Origin: Carnobacterium_B sp045617425
GTDB taxonomy: Bacteria > Bacillota > Bacilli > Lactobacillales > Carnobacteriaceae
Length of the DNA stretch: 64,000 nucleotides
Direction of reading: 5' to 3'
Assembly (NCBI RefSeq): GCF_045617425.1
Contig: NZ_JAZLIO010000001.1
Coordinates: forward strand, 61,525 to 125,524
In this document: positions 25,194 through 33,142 of the stretch, piece after piece
Numbering within the stretch: position 1 is the first letter of the stretch
Layout of the letters: every line of letters starts with the position of its first letter
Program-made: the position numbers and the translations under genes
Notes under the pieces: model-generated
Seen by the model: only the letters and a program-made list of their open reading frames with translations
The model's database searches: none
What the model was told of the DNA's origin: nothing

Positions 25194-27287
25194 ATGAAAG
25201 AATTGTATATTTCCAATAGGGAAAAAAAGATTATAGAAATCTTGCTCGAACAAAAAAATGGTGTTTCCTTAGATTATTTAAGCGATGAGCTACAAGTTAG
25301 TAATCGCACAATCTACAGAGAACTGTCAAGTCTGGAGAGCACCTTAGCCCAATATCAAATCAAATTAATACGTGAACTGGATATTGGCTATAGACTAGTT
25401 GGTAAGCCCGCTTTGTTTAGAGAGTTACAGCAGCTGTTATATGCTTCACCAGAAGAGTTTACGGCTCAACAACGACAAAGTGCTTTAGTAATCAAACTTT
25501 TGATGCAAAAAAATGAAGTGAAAATGGAATCTCTCGCTATAGATCTTCAAGTAAGTATCAGTACGATTCAAGCTGATTTAATTTCAATAGAAGAAGTTTT
25601 TCAAGCGTACCAAATTGATATTGAACGCAAAAAAGCAAAGGGTATTCAAGCAATGGCTTCTGAAAGCAATCGACGATTGATTATCAGTGGATTGATTCAT
25701 AGTGAAATAAATGAGTATGATTTTTTTCAGTTATTGGAAAATGAAACGAAAGCACAAGCTAAAGAATGGGATGTTGGACAAAATCCATTTTTAAAGCAGT
25801 TAACTAAAGAAGATTTGTACCACGTGTATACTGTGGTCAAACAGTTTGGTCAGCATTATTTTGATGAAGTTACGGATAGTCAACTGCAGCGATTAGTTAT
25901 TTTGTTATGTGTTTCCATTATGAGATTGCGAGAAGGGTATCAAATCACATCATTCAAACCGACTACTTTCTTAACAGATAGTGAACAAACAAAAAGTATA
26001 GAGACAGCTACCGCTATTTATGAATTTATGCAGAAACTATATGGAATAGATATACCAAAAGAAGAAATCCAATTTTTAGGGCTTCAAATTCAAGGGTTGA
26101 ATGTTCCCTTACGCAATGAGTTTTTCTCACAGGAATACGATGCTGATTTAGGCTATAAGGTAAGAGAGTTGATTCGTCTCGTTTCCAATGAAATGGACTG
26201 GAATTTTAACCAAGATGAGACACTTTTTCATGATTTATTGGCTCATATTACAGCAGCTCTCAAGCGAGCTATTGCACCCATGCCAGAGAGCAATAATCCT
26301 TTGTTGGATAAAATTAGTACCCAGTATAGTCAATTGAGTTTTACGGTTAAAGAAAATTTGATGCATATATTTCCATTGGTCCATTTCTTGCCAAATGAAA
26401 TCGTATATATAGTGATTCATTTTGCTTCAGCATATGAGCGACAACCGAAAAATCCAAAATTAAAAGCACTGGTCATTTGTTCAAGTGGAGTTGGTACAGC
26501 GAAAATATTAGAAAGTCGTATACGAAAACATATTCCTGAAATAGCGGTTATTGAAATTTCCAGAATCTCAAAACTTCATCGCATTGATTTTAATGACTAC
26601 GATTTAATTTTATCAACCATATTTTTACAAGGTTTTGAAACGGAGTATAAAGTTGTTACACCGCTATTGATGGATAATGAAATCAAAAGTATCCAATTGT
26701 ATGTTCGCCAGATTATCGCTGAAAAGATAAAAGAAAAAGTTGAAAAAGAGACTTTAATCCTTATTCCTCAAACAGTTAAATCTGAATTTAAAGAATTTTA
26801 TCAGAAATTAAAGCTGGCGAATGGGGTTTTAGAAAATTTTAATTTGCATCAAACAGTTGGAATGATGGAATTAACTTCTATCCTTTCGGCCATTTGTGAA
26901 AGTTTAGAAGGGGATTTTTTAACGGATGGTAAACACGTTGCTACTAAACTAATGGAGCGAATGGAATTAGCTCCTATTGGACTTCCTAATACAAACATGG
27001 CATTATTTCATTGTATTGATGCAACAATCAAACAACCATTTTTTTCCATCTATGAATTGCCTAATGTTATGGATGTGCTTGGAATCGATCGGAATCCAGT
27101 TCACATGAAGCGGATTTTAATGATGTTGGGTCCAGATCCATTAAGTGAAGATGCTCAGGAAATATTGGGGTTTATCAGCTCGGCAATTGTTGAAAGTGAT
27201 CTGACAATGGAAATTTTTAATTCAGGCTCTGAACCGTTATTAAATAATTATTTAAGTAGTTTATTTTTAGAAAAATTAAAGAAATAA
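25194..27287 (+). CDS. mtlR: Mannitol operon transcriptional activator with PRD domains
   Basis: A 697-aa PTS-regulated activator. Two N-terminal HTH domains (NREKKIIEILLEQKNGVSLDYLSDELQVSNRTIYREL, then about 100-150), two PRDs (about 190-400), an EIIB-gat-like domain with Cys in VICSSGVGTAKI, and a C-terminal EIIA-mtl-like domain with LPNTNMALFHC. Phosphorylation of these domains couples activity to mannitol availability. The first in-frame TTG is at 25179; ATG at 25194 is more natural, but neither has a strong ribosome binding site, so the start is uncertain. The weak site fits low expression after the attenuator. Confidence 0.92.
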   Translation: MKELYISNREKKIIEILLEQKNGVSLDYLSDELQVSNRTIYRELSSLESTLAQYQIKLIRELDIGYRLVGKPALFRELQQLLYASPEEFTAQQRQSALVIKLLMQKNEVKMESLAIDLQVSISTIQADLISIEEVFQAYQIDIERKKAKGIQAMASESNRRLIISGLIHSEINEYDFFQLLENETKAQAKEWDVGQNPFLKQLTKEDLYHVYTVVKQFGQHYFDEVTDSQLQRLVILLCVSIMRLREGYQITSFKPTTFLTDSEQTKSIETATAIYEFMQKLYGIDIPKEEIQFLGLQIQGLNVPLRNEFFSQEYDADLGYKVRELIRLVSNEMDWNFNQDETLFHDLLAHITAALKRAIAPMPESNNPLLDKISTQYSQLSFTVKENLMHIFPLVHFLPNEIVYIVIHFASAYERQPKNPKLKALVICSSGVGTAKILESRIRKHIPEIAVIEISRISKLHRIDFNDYDLILSTIFLQGFETEYKVVTPLLMDNEIKSIQLYVRQIIAEKIKEKVEKETLILIPQTVKSEFKEFYQKLKLANGVLENFNLHQTVGMMELTSILSAICESLEGDFLTDGKHVATKLMERMELAPIGLPNTNMALFHCIDATIKQPFFSIYELPNVMDVLGIDRNPVHMKRILMMLGPDPLSEDAQEILGFISSAIVESDLTMEIFNSGSEPLLNNYLSSLFLEKLKK

Positions 27288-27302
27288 AGGAGAGAATAAG
27301 TC

Positions 27303-27743
27303 ATGGCTATTTTAGAAGAAAGCAGTATTCAATTAAATCAATCATTTAACACGAAGGAAGGGGCTATTCGTGCAGCGGGTAAGATCTTAGTGGATGGTCA
27401 ATATGTAAAAGAAGGTTACATTGATGAAATGCTGAAGCGTGAAGAAAATGTTACAACTTATATGGGCAACTTTATTGCTATTCCTCATGGGACAGAAAAT
27501 TCAAAAGACTTAATCACTCAATCTGGTATTTCAGTTGTTCAAATTCCTGGTGGTGTAGATTTTGGTACTCCTGAGGAAGAAAAATTAGTAACAGTTGTTT
27601 TTGGGATTGCTGGAGTAGGGAATGAACATTTGGATATTCTTTCAAAAATCGCGGTTTACTGTTCAGAAGTAGAAAATGTTGTGAAATTAGCAGATGCATC
27701 TTCTGAAAGAGAAGTTAGAGAATTACTGGAAGGGATTGAGTAA
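27303..27743 (+). CDS. mtlF: Mannitol PTS EIIA component
   Basis: A 146-aa cytosolic phosphocarrier that passes phosphate from HPr to the EIIB domain of MtlA. Active-site His is H62 in FIAIPHGTENSKDLI, and the IPGGVDFG and VVFGIAG segments are typical of the EIIA mannitol/fructose family. Start ATG after AAAGGAGAG. It lies 15 nt after mtlR, and its stop is one nucleotide before the mtlD start, so translation is coupled. Confidence 0.95.
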   Translation: MAILEESSIQLNQSFNTKEGAIRAAGKILVDGQYVKEGYIDEMLKREENVTTYMGNFIAIPHGTENSKDLITQSGISVVQIPGGVDFGTPEEEKLVTVVFGIAGVGNEHLDILSKIAVYCSEVENVVKLADASSEREVRELLEGIE

Positions 27744-27744
27744 T

Positions 27745-28893
27745 ATGCTAGCCATTCATTTTGGTGGAGGAAATATTGGTCGAGGATTTATAGGAGAAGT
27801 TTTAAATAAAAATGGATTTAAGATTGCTTTTGTAGATGTAAATAAAGAAATTATTGATGCTTTAAATGACAAACATGAATACACTATTGAGCTGGCTCAA
27901 GAAGGCACTCCTCAAATCAAGGTAAACAATGTTTATGGTATCAATAATGGAACTCATCCAGAAGAAGTCATTGCAGCATTTGAACAAGCTGATATTGTAA
28001 CGACTGCTATTGGTCCGAAAATTTTACCGTATATCGCACCTTTAATCGCTAAAGGGATTCAAAAAAGACGAGTTGGACAATCAACTCAACCCATTGACGT
28101 GATAGCATGTGAAAATATGATTGGCGGAAGTACATTCCTTAAAGAGGAAGTTTCAAAACATTTAACTAAAGAAGATATGGATTACTTGGAACGCTATATT
28201 GGATTTCCTGATGCTGCAGTAGATCGTATTGTGCCTTTACAATCTCATGAGGATAAATTATTTGTATCTGTTGAAGGATACAAGGAATGGGTCGTTGATG
28301 AATCTAAACTTAAAAATACGAATCTACGCTTAGAAGGGGTTCATTATGCACCTGAATTAGAACCATTTATTGAAAGAAAATTGTTTACCGTAAATACGGG
28401 ACACGCAACTACAGCCTATGTTGGGAAATATGAAGGATACAAAACAATTGACGAAGCACTAAAAGATAAAGAAGTAAAAAAACAAGTAGAGAATGTTTTA
28501 ACTGAAACAGGAGCTGTAATGGTTGAAAAGTGGCAATTTAATGGTGAAGAACACAAAGCGTACATTGCTAAAATTCTTTCTCGTTTTATGAATCCTTATA
28601 TTTCAGACGATATCACGCGTGTGGCTAGAACGCCAATGCGTAAGCTCGGATACGACGAACGATTTATTCGTCCGATTCGAGAAGCAAGTGAAAGAGGACT
28701 TGAAACGGACTATTTGATTAAAACTGTTGCTAAAGCTTTAGTTTATCGTGATAGCAATGATGAAGAAAGCCAACAATTAAAAAAAATGTTGGAAGATAAG
28801 TCTGTTGAAACAGTTATTCGTGAAGTTACACAACTAAAAGATGAAACAATTATTGAAAAAATAGCTAATGAGTACGAACTTTTAACAAATTAA
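27745..28893 (+). CDS. mtlD: Mannitol-1-phosphate 5-dehydrogenase
   Basis: A 382-aa NAD-dependent enzyme converting mannitol 1-phosphate to fructose 6-phosphate. N-terminal Rossmann motif AIHFGGGNIGRGFIG, polyol dehydrogenase active-site region ending with Lys and His motifs (VNTGHATTAYVGKYEGYKT). A longer frame starting inside mtlF is open, but ATG at 27745 gives the usual MLAIHFGGGNIGRG start and has GGAAGGGA 9 nt upstream. Last gene of the mannitol operon; a repeat element and a terminator follow. Confidence 0.96.
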   Translation: MLAIHFGGGNIGRGFIGEVLNKNGFKIAFVDVNKEIIDALNDKHEYTIELAQEGTPQIKVNNVYGINNGTHPEEVIAAFEQADIVTTAIGPKILPYIAPLIAKGIQKRRVGQSTQPIDVIACENMIGGSTFLKEEVSKHLTKEDMDYLERYIGFPDAAVDRIVPLQSHEDKLFVSVEGYKEWVVDESKLKNTNLRLEGVHYAPELEPFIERKLFTVNTGHATTAYVGKYEGYKTIDEALKDKEVKKQVENVLTETGAVMVEKWQFNGEEHKAYIAKILSRFMNPYISDDITRVARTPMRKLGYDERFIRPIREASERGLETDYLIKTVAKALVYRDSNDEESQQLKKMLEDKSVETVIREVTQLKDETIIEKIANEYELLTN

Positions 28894-28931
28894 AAATTAG
28901 TTAATTATCAAATGATATTAGTGTTGTAAAA

Positions 28932-29018
28932 GAAATTACTTTTGGAATAAAGGGATTTGTTTGTATAGAGCCATAGTACCGACTTAAACAAAGGTATTCC
29001 TATTCCACCAGAAAGTTT
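28932..29018. repeat. Dispersed long-hairpin repeat, copy 2
   Basis: GAAATTACTTTTGGAATAAA through the AGCC box aligns with the left arm of the element at 20544 (same order of GAAATT, GGAAT, GG-TTTG-TTTG, AGCCAT). The right half is its imperfect inverted complement, so the 87-nt sequence folds on itself. It is a shorter version lacking the central part of copy 1. Located between mtlD and its terminator. Confidence 0.55.
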
Positions 29019-29058
29019 AAATAAGTAATGTAGCTAATCAGATAATACTAACATTAAT

Positions 29059-29097
29059 AAAAAAAACAGTTGAGCATATTTGCTCAACTGTTTTTTT
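29059..29097. terminator. Bidirectional terminator between mtlD and the deoxynucleoside kinase gene
   Basis: Perfect stem AAAAAACAGTTGAGCA with TGCTCAACTGTTTTTT and a 4-nt loop. A and T tracts on both sides let it work for both converging genes. It overlaps the kinase stop codon by two bases. Confidence 0.93.
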
Positions 29098-29764
29098 ATC
29101 CAATGGAATGTTCATTTCTAACAGCTTCTAATTTTTCTGTGACCATATTGAGAACTTTTTCAGCATCATCTAACTTTTCTAAATCATATTGATTAATATC
29201 AATTATCAGGGTAGCACTTTTATCGTAAGCGTTAAACCAGCTATCATATTGACTATGAAGATGAGTATAATAGTCTAGTAATCCACTATTTTCTCCGATT
29301 TGCTCAAATGAACGACCCCGTTTTTCAATTCTGTTCAAAACAGTATCTAAAGAGCCGCGTAAATAAATGAGTAGATCGGGAGATTTTTTAGGCATGTTGT
29401 CTAGTTCTTCCATCATGTTATCCAATAAATCTAGATATGTGTCCATTTCAGCATCACTCATGTTTCCTTCTTCATAATTGATCCGAGTAAACAAGGCATC
29501 TTCGTAAATCGAACGATCTAATACATTGTTTTCATGTTTAAAGGCAGCTTTAATGCTTCTAAAACGAGTATTTAAAAAATAAATTTGTAGTGAGAAAGCC
29601 CATCTTTCAGGATTTTCATAGAACTTTTCCAAAATTCGATTATCATCCACACTCTCATAGAAAGCCTCGCTTCCTAATGCTTCTGAAATGAATTTCGTGT
29701 AGGTACTTTTACCAGCACCGATCATACCAGCTAAAACAATCACAGCTTTGTTTTCTCCCTTCAT
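29096..29764 (-). CDS. Deoxynucleoside kinase (dGK/dAK type)
   Basis: A 222-aa cytosolic kinase of the nucleotide salvage pathway. P-loop GMIGAGKST near residue 13-21, the deoxynucleoside-binding DRSIYED motif, and a lid-like RGRSFEQ segment with Arg residues. Lactobacillales have dAK/dGK pairs; only one such gene is present here, so the base preference cannot be assigned. Minus-strand ribosome binding site AGGAG is 12 nt from the ATG, a rather long spacing. A promoter with extended -10 lies about 60 nt upstream, so it is independently transcribed. Confidence 0.88.
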   Translation of the reverse strand: MKGENKAVIVLAGMIGAGKSTYTKFISEALGSEAFYESVDDNRILEKFYENPERWAFSLQIYFLNTRFRSIKAAFKHENNVLDRSIYEDALFTRINYEEGNMSDAEMDTYLDLLDNMMEELDNMPKKSPDLLIYLRGSLDTVLNRIEKRGRSFEQIGENSGLLDYYTHLHSQYDSWFNAYDKSATLIIDINQYDLEKLDDAEKVLNMVTEKLEAVRNEHSIG

Positions 29765-29820
29765 GTAACGGTCACACTCCTATCAAAGACCGATGTCTTC
29801 TTCTTTCTTTTGCGTATTTT

Positions 29821-29849
29821 AGTATACCATATATTAAAGGGACTGTTCG
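29821..29849 (-). promoter_or_regulatory. Promoter of the deoxynucleoside kinase gene
   Basis: On the minus strand: CGAACA (-35, weak), 17-nt spacer ending in TGG, then TATACT. The extended -10 (TGGTATACT) compensates for the poor -35. Confidence 0.55.
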
Positions 29850-29882
29850 GGTAATTTTAGAAAGTTAAAGGATAGAAATGAT

Positions 29883-30985
29883 TCAACTAAATAATTTTTG
29901 ACATGTTTTTGGGCCAGCAATGCCATCAGCTAAAAGCCCAAAATTAAGTTGGAAATGTCCGACTGCTGCTGTTGTTTTTGGACCATATTGTTTATCTGGC
30001 GTACCTAAGTTTAAATGATAGTTACCTGTTAAGAAAGCTTGGACTACGTACACGTCCCAGCCAAAAAATCCATTTTTTAGAATTCTCATTTTTGAAGCAG
30101 ATTCAGGACCCCAATAGCCATCGGGTTTGGAACCAATTGTTTTTTGAACTAGACAGATTAAACTTTTCTTTGTTACCGGTCCAAATAAACCATCTTGTTT
30201 GATACCAAGATTTTTTTGAATTGCTTTTATGATCGCAAGTTGGGAAAGGGGAGTTACTTTTGAAGAATTTGTTGAAATGACTAGCTTTTGGCCAATTAGG
30301 ATGTTTTCAGAAGATAGTTGATTGATTTTTTTCAACCAGGTAAGGGTAGTATGGTATTTTTTAGCAATACTCCATAAGGAATCGCCTTTCGCTACAATAT
30401 GATACAAGTGATTTTCCTTTGTAGGAGAAGAAGGAGATAAAACTTCCTTTTTAGTAGTGGAGGATAAGTCATGCGCAAATTGTGTAAGAGAAATACCGTG
30501 TTGCATGAGGTAAGCATCGGGATCGGTATGATTGGTACCTCCTAAATTGTTGGAGATCCAATGATGTGTTTTGATACCTTTTGATGCAAGCGTAGTACCC
30601 GTATTTAATGAAGTAGGGATTCCAGCTTCCTTAGCAAGTTTTTTTAATAACCATAAATAGGCTAGATAATCTTTTTTAAACCAAACTGGATTCGATGTGC
30701 GTGCTAATTCTACTTGAGCATATGCATGAGGATTGGCATTTCCCCAGCCCCATACTGAACTTTCCCTGTTTGAGCAATCTGGACAATTCTTCCAGCTCCA
30801 CCAACCCAATGACTTGTGAAGGAACCATTTATTTGAGCCATCCTCTTCATATAAGCAATTTCATTTTCTAGAGAAAGTATTCCCGTGTTGTTTTGATTCC
30901 CAGATTCATGAGCAATAACAAAGCTTTTACTAATTAATTTTTTCTGTGTGATTGTCAAAAGCTGTTGTTCAATTGTATAAGTCAT
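29883..30985 (-). pseudogene. Frameshifted N-acetylmuramoyl-L-alanine amidase with LysM and peptidoglycan-binding repeats
   Basis: Two overlapping frames together encode one endolysin-like protein. The N-terminal Amidase_2 part (ATG at 30985 on the minus strand, AGGAGG 7 nt before it) carries Zn-ligand-type residues in VIAHESGN and ends in VQYGAG. The continuation in the other frame, ANPHAYAQVELARTSNPVW through GGTNHTDPDAYL, completes the amidase fold. A LysM domain (YHIVAKGDSLWSIAKKY) and two or three PG-binding-1-like repeats (DGLFGPVT, DGYWGPES, ADGIAGPKT) follow. The switch is needed near 30737-30742; loss of one A from a GAAAAT run explains it. Could be a real disruption or a sequencing error. 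Without the shift the product would be about 367 aa. No signal peptide. Confidence 0.8.
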
Positions 30986-31003
30986 TTTTATTCCTCCTAT
31001 AAT

Positions 31004-31045
31004 CATTAAATAGGGTGAGACTGTTGCCCCACCCCATTTTTAATG
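31004..31045 (-). terminator. Intercistronic hairpin between the DUF2922 gene and the amidase gene
   Basis: On the minus strand CATTAAA plus GGGTG pair with CACCC plus TTTAATG around an inner loop. There is no good T tract, so it may reduce read-through into the amidase or process the transcript. Confidence 0.5.
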
Positions 31046-31094
31046 ATTGTTTAAATCAGACCTGATAATGCTTCGCCATAGTATTTGTTAGTTG

Positions 31095-31319
31095 TTATTC
31101 TACTTCAAAGATATCATCTACTACGCGTTCGACATAGCGAGCTCCTGCTACAGTAGCGTAAGGATTAACACCTTCAATTTGAAACATATTTAACGATATG
31201 ATTGAATTCATTGCTTGTTGAGCTTGCACTGTAGTTAAATTAAGGATTGGATCTTTTACACTCATTGTTTTTGACTTTCCTAAACTAGTAACGAATCTTA
31301 ATTCTAATGATTTTGCCAT
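31095..31319 (-). CDS. DUF2922 family protein
   Basis: A 74-aa protein beginning MAKSLELRFVTSLGKSKTMSVKDP, the recognisable DUF2922 pattern: a beta-hairpin, a helix with AQQAMNSIISLNMF, and a C-terminal YVERVVDDIFEVE strand. Function is unknown. Family members usually occur as a tandem with a DUF1659 gene, as here. Start ATG (minus strand) 8 nt after AAGGAGG. It probably shares a transcript with the DUF1659 gene upstream and the amidase downstream, which is the best functional hint. Confidence 0.8.
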   Translation of the reverse strand: MAKSLELRFVTSLGKSKTMSVKDPILNLTTVQAQQAMNSIISLNMFQIEGVNPYATVAGARYVERVVDDIFEVE

Positions 31320-31372
31320 TTAATTTCCTCCTTAGTGGATAAATTGATGTAAGTGACTATTCTGTTCATTGC

Positions 31373-31579
31373 TTAGCGGGTATAAGTGTATTCTTCAACC
31401 ATGACTGATTGTATATAAGGTAAGCTTGTTAAAGATTCTAAAGCTGCAGAAAAACCTTCTACTTGTTCGTCTGTAACAGAGTTGATTGTGTTAGAATAGC
31501 TGCGTTTTACTGTTTTTTCATTTGCAGCATCTTCAAAATGTACTTCAATTGCCCCTTTTGTCCATTCTTTTTGCATCAT
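31373..31579 (-). CDS. DUF1659 family protein
   Basis: A 68-aa protein with the DUF1659 pattern (EVHFEDAANEKTVKRSYSNTINSVTDEQVEGFSAALESLT), predicted beta-beta-alpha-beta. It is paired with the DUF2922 gene 53 nt downstream. Two adjacent ATGs (31579 and 31576 on the minus strand) follow AGGAGG at 5 and 8 nt; the second is slightly better spaced. Function unknown. Confidence 0.78.
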   Translation of the reverse strand: MMQKEWTKGAIEVHFEDAANEKTVKRSYSNTINSVTDEQVEGFSAALESLTSLPYIQSVMVEEYTYTR

Positions 31580-32064
31580 CTATTCCTCCTTATAAAATAA
31601 GTTGCTGTGTAAGTTTTTGTCATGACATCTTACATCTGTAATAACGTTTAGAAAGAATAGAGTGTTACTTAGCAAGGGGTAAACTAGCTCATCTATTTAT
31701 AAAAAGAACACAGGAATAAATACCTATATTTTTTTTTATTTTAATTCCTTTTAAAGACTTATGTCGTTCTTATTCAGATATACCAATCATTTTTAGAATC
31801 TGTTAAATTCCTACTTTAAAAGCAAAACAATGATCTAAAGTTTGGCAGATAAAATGCTTTTTAAACAATCTATTTTCTAACTTAAAAGAAGCAACTTAAA
31901 CGTTTACAATTCGTTAGATTTAGTGGATAATAAATGAATTATCAAAAGACTATGCTTTTACTTGCGAAACAGTTTTTAATTTTGTAAACTTAAAAATAAA
32001 CAACGTTCTTTAATTATGCAAAGTTGCTGAAATACTTCTAAGCCAGCCGAATAGGGAGGTCAAT
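31580..32064. other. Divergent intergenic region, no gene seen
   Basis: About 485 AT-rich bases between the minus-strand DUF1659 gene and the plus-strand DUF6088 gene. No ORF of 60 codons, tRNA or strong hairpin. It must hold both promoters; I could not pick a convincing -35/-10 pair for either. Confidence 0.5.
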
Positions 32065-32796
32065 ATGAATTTAACGAAACTTGTCCAAACATATGTCTTG
32101 AATCAGAATGTTGGTAGTCCAATTTTTATTTCAGATATTATGCACTACATAGAACAATTTGTGGATGACCAAAATGTATGTCAACAAATAAGAAAAAATG
32201 TAAATGTTATTCTAATGAGAATGGTAAAAGATGGGAACTATTTAAAACGTTTTGGAACTGGAGTCTATTATCGGGATGATACTGATCAATCAGAAGAAAT
32301 ACGAATTGACTGTATCGAATTAATCAATAGAACTTATATAGAAGATAAAAGAGGGAACATATTTGGATATCTTACTGGAACTGCATTTTTACATAAATTA
32401 GGACTTATCGAAAAGCCTCCGTGCGAAATAATTATTGCAACAAATGCAAAAAGAAATGGCAATATTGAAGCAACGGATATGGAATTTAAATTGGTCAACC
32501 CTCCAACAATCGTGACACGAGAAAATTATCATTATTTGCAAATATTGGATTTAATAAAAAATGATTTAATAAATGGGAATAATCTCCAATATAGCATTGC
32601 GCTGACACATTTTATGAATAAGTACCAGTTAAAGGAAGCGAAACTAGTAGCGTTGGCTGTGGATTTTTATAGTCAGAAAGTCGTTCTTAAAGCTGCCGAA
32701 TTTATTAGCAACAAAGTATACTTAGAAAATCAAAAAGATGAAATCATTATCACATTGGATACTATGAAGCAAAAGGAATTGTATGAGAATGATTAA
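32065..32796 (+). CDS. DUF6088 / AbiEi-like antitoxin-domain protein (orphan)
   Basis: A 243-aa protein resembling DUF6088 / AbiEi_3_N-type proteins. An N-terminal winged-helix-like region (SDIMHYIEQF ... VNVILMRMVKDGNYLKRFGTGVYYRDD) is followed by the typical block ELINRTYIEDKRGNIFGYLTGTAFLHKLGLIEKPPCEIIIATN. In type IV toxin-antitoxin pairs such proteins repress the operon and are followed by an AbiEii nucleotidyltransferase toxin. No such gene follows here, only a structured region and a stress gene. Ribosome binding site AGGGAGG 6 nt before ATG. Could be a solitary regulator or a leftover antitoxin. Confidence 0.65.
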   Translation: MNLTKLVQTYVLNQNVGSPIFISDIMHYIEQFVDDQNVCQQIRKNVNVILMRMVKDGNYLKRFGTGVYYRDDTDQSEEIRIDCIELINRTYIEDKRGNIFGYLTGTAFLHKLGLIEKPPCEIIIATNAKRNGNIEATDMEFKLVNPPTIVTRENYHYLQILDLIKNDLINGNNLQYSIALTHFMNKYQLKEAKLVALAVDFYSQKVVLKAAEFISNKVYLENQKDEIIITLDTMKQKELYEND

Positions 32797-33142
32797 TGGA
32801 TTTTATAATAGTTAATATCAAATTTTCAAAAATTCTGAAATGAGCAGCTTGCTCTTAAGAGAGCTAGATAGTCGCTCGGTTAAATGCTACACGAAGGAAC
32901 TAACAAAAGATTTTAAGAACTCTCATTCGACCTTTGGGATCGTTGTCGATGAAGAATAATGAATTAAATAAAACAGCTTAAATTTAATTCATACCACTAG
33001 CAAAGGCTTCTTCTTTGCTAGTGGTATGAATTTTTGCTATCATGAATATAAATTAAGGATGACTAAACAAATAAAAAGTGCCATCACGTAGCAAGATGTT
33101 AAACTGTTCAGCGTTACTATATGAAATGGAGTGTGAGTCCAA
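32797..33142. other. Intergenic region with overlapping hairpins and a terminator
   Basis: No ORF. At 32842-32864 two hairpins share bases and exclude each other: GAGCA-GCT-TGCTC and GCTCT-TAAG-AGAGC. The segment up to about 32960 is richer in G+C than its flanks and then runs into the strong terminator at 32986. It could be an independent small RNA or a decayed repeat. The last 100 bases precede the stress gene. Confidence 0.45.
32986..33035 (+). terminator. Strong rho-independent terminator
   Basis: A perfect 20-bp stem (AATTCATACCACTAGCAAAG and complement) with a 7-nt loop, then TTTTT. It sits 190 nt after the DUF6088 stop, so it may end that transcript or a small RNA from 32820-32980. 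Confidence 0.93.

Noticed and set aside
29883..30809. Reading the long amidase frame as an independent 308-aa gene starting at MGWWSW
   Set aside because: Its first residues (up to WGWGN) are out-of-frame translation of the amidase N-terminal region, with no ribosome binding site. It is the 3-prime part of one frameshifted gene.
30710..31006. Reading the 98-codon amidase frame as a separate small gene
   Set aside because: It holds only the first third of an Amidase_2 domain and ends out of frame with the rest; better treated as part of the broken gene.
29883..31579. Prophage remnant suggested by the endolysin-like amidase
   Set aside because: No integrase, holin, tail or terminase genes or attachment sites around it; the DUF1659/DUF2922 neighbours are usual chromosomal genes.
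32797..32985. T-box or riboswitch leader before the stress gene
   Set aside because: No T-box AGGGTGGNACCGCG sequence or other riboswitch core was found, and a strong terminator separates the block from the next gene in a way that would also fit a small RNA.
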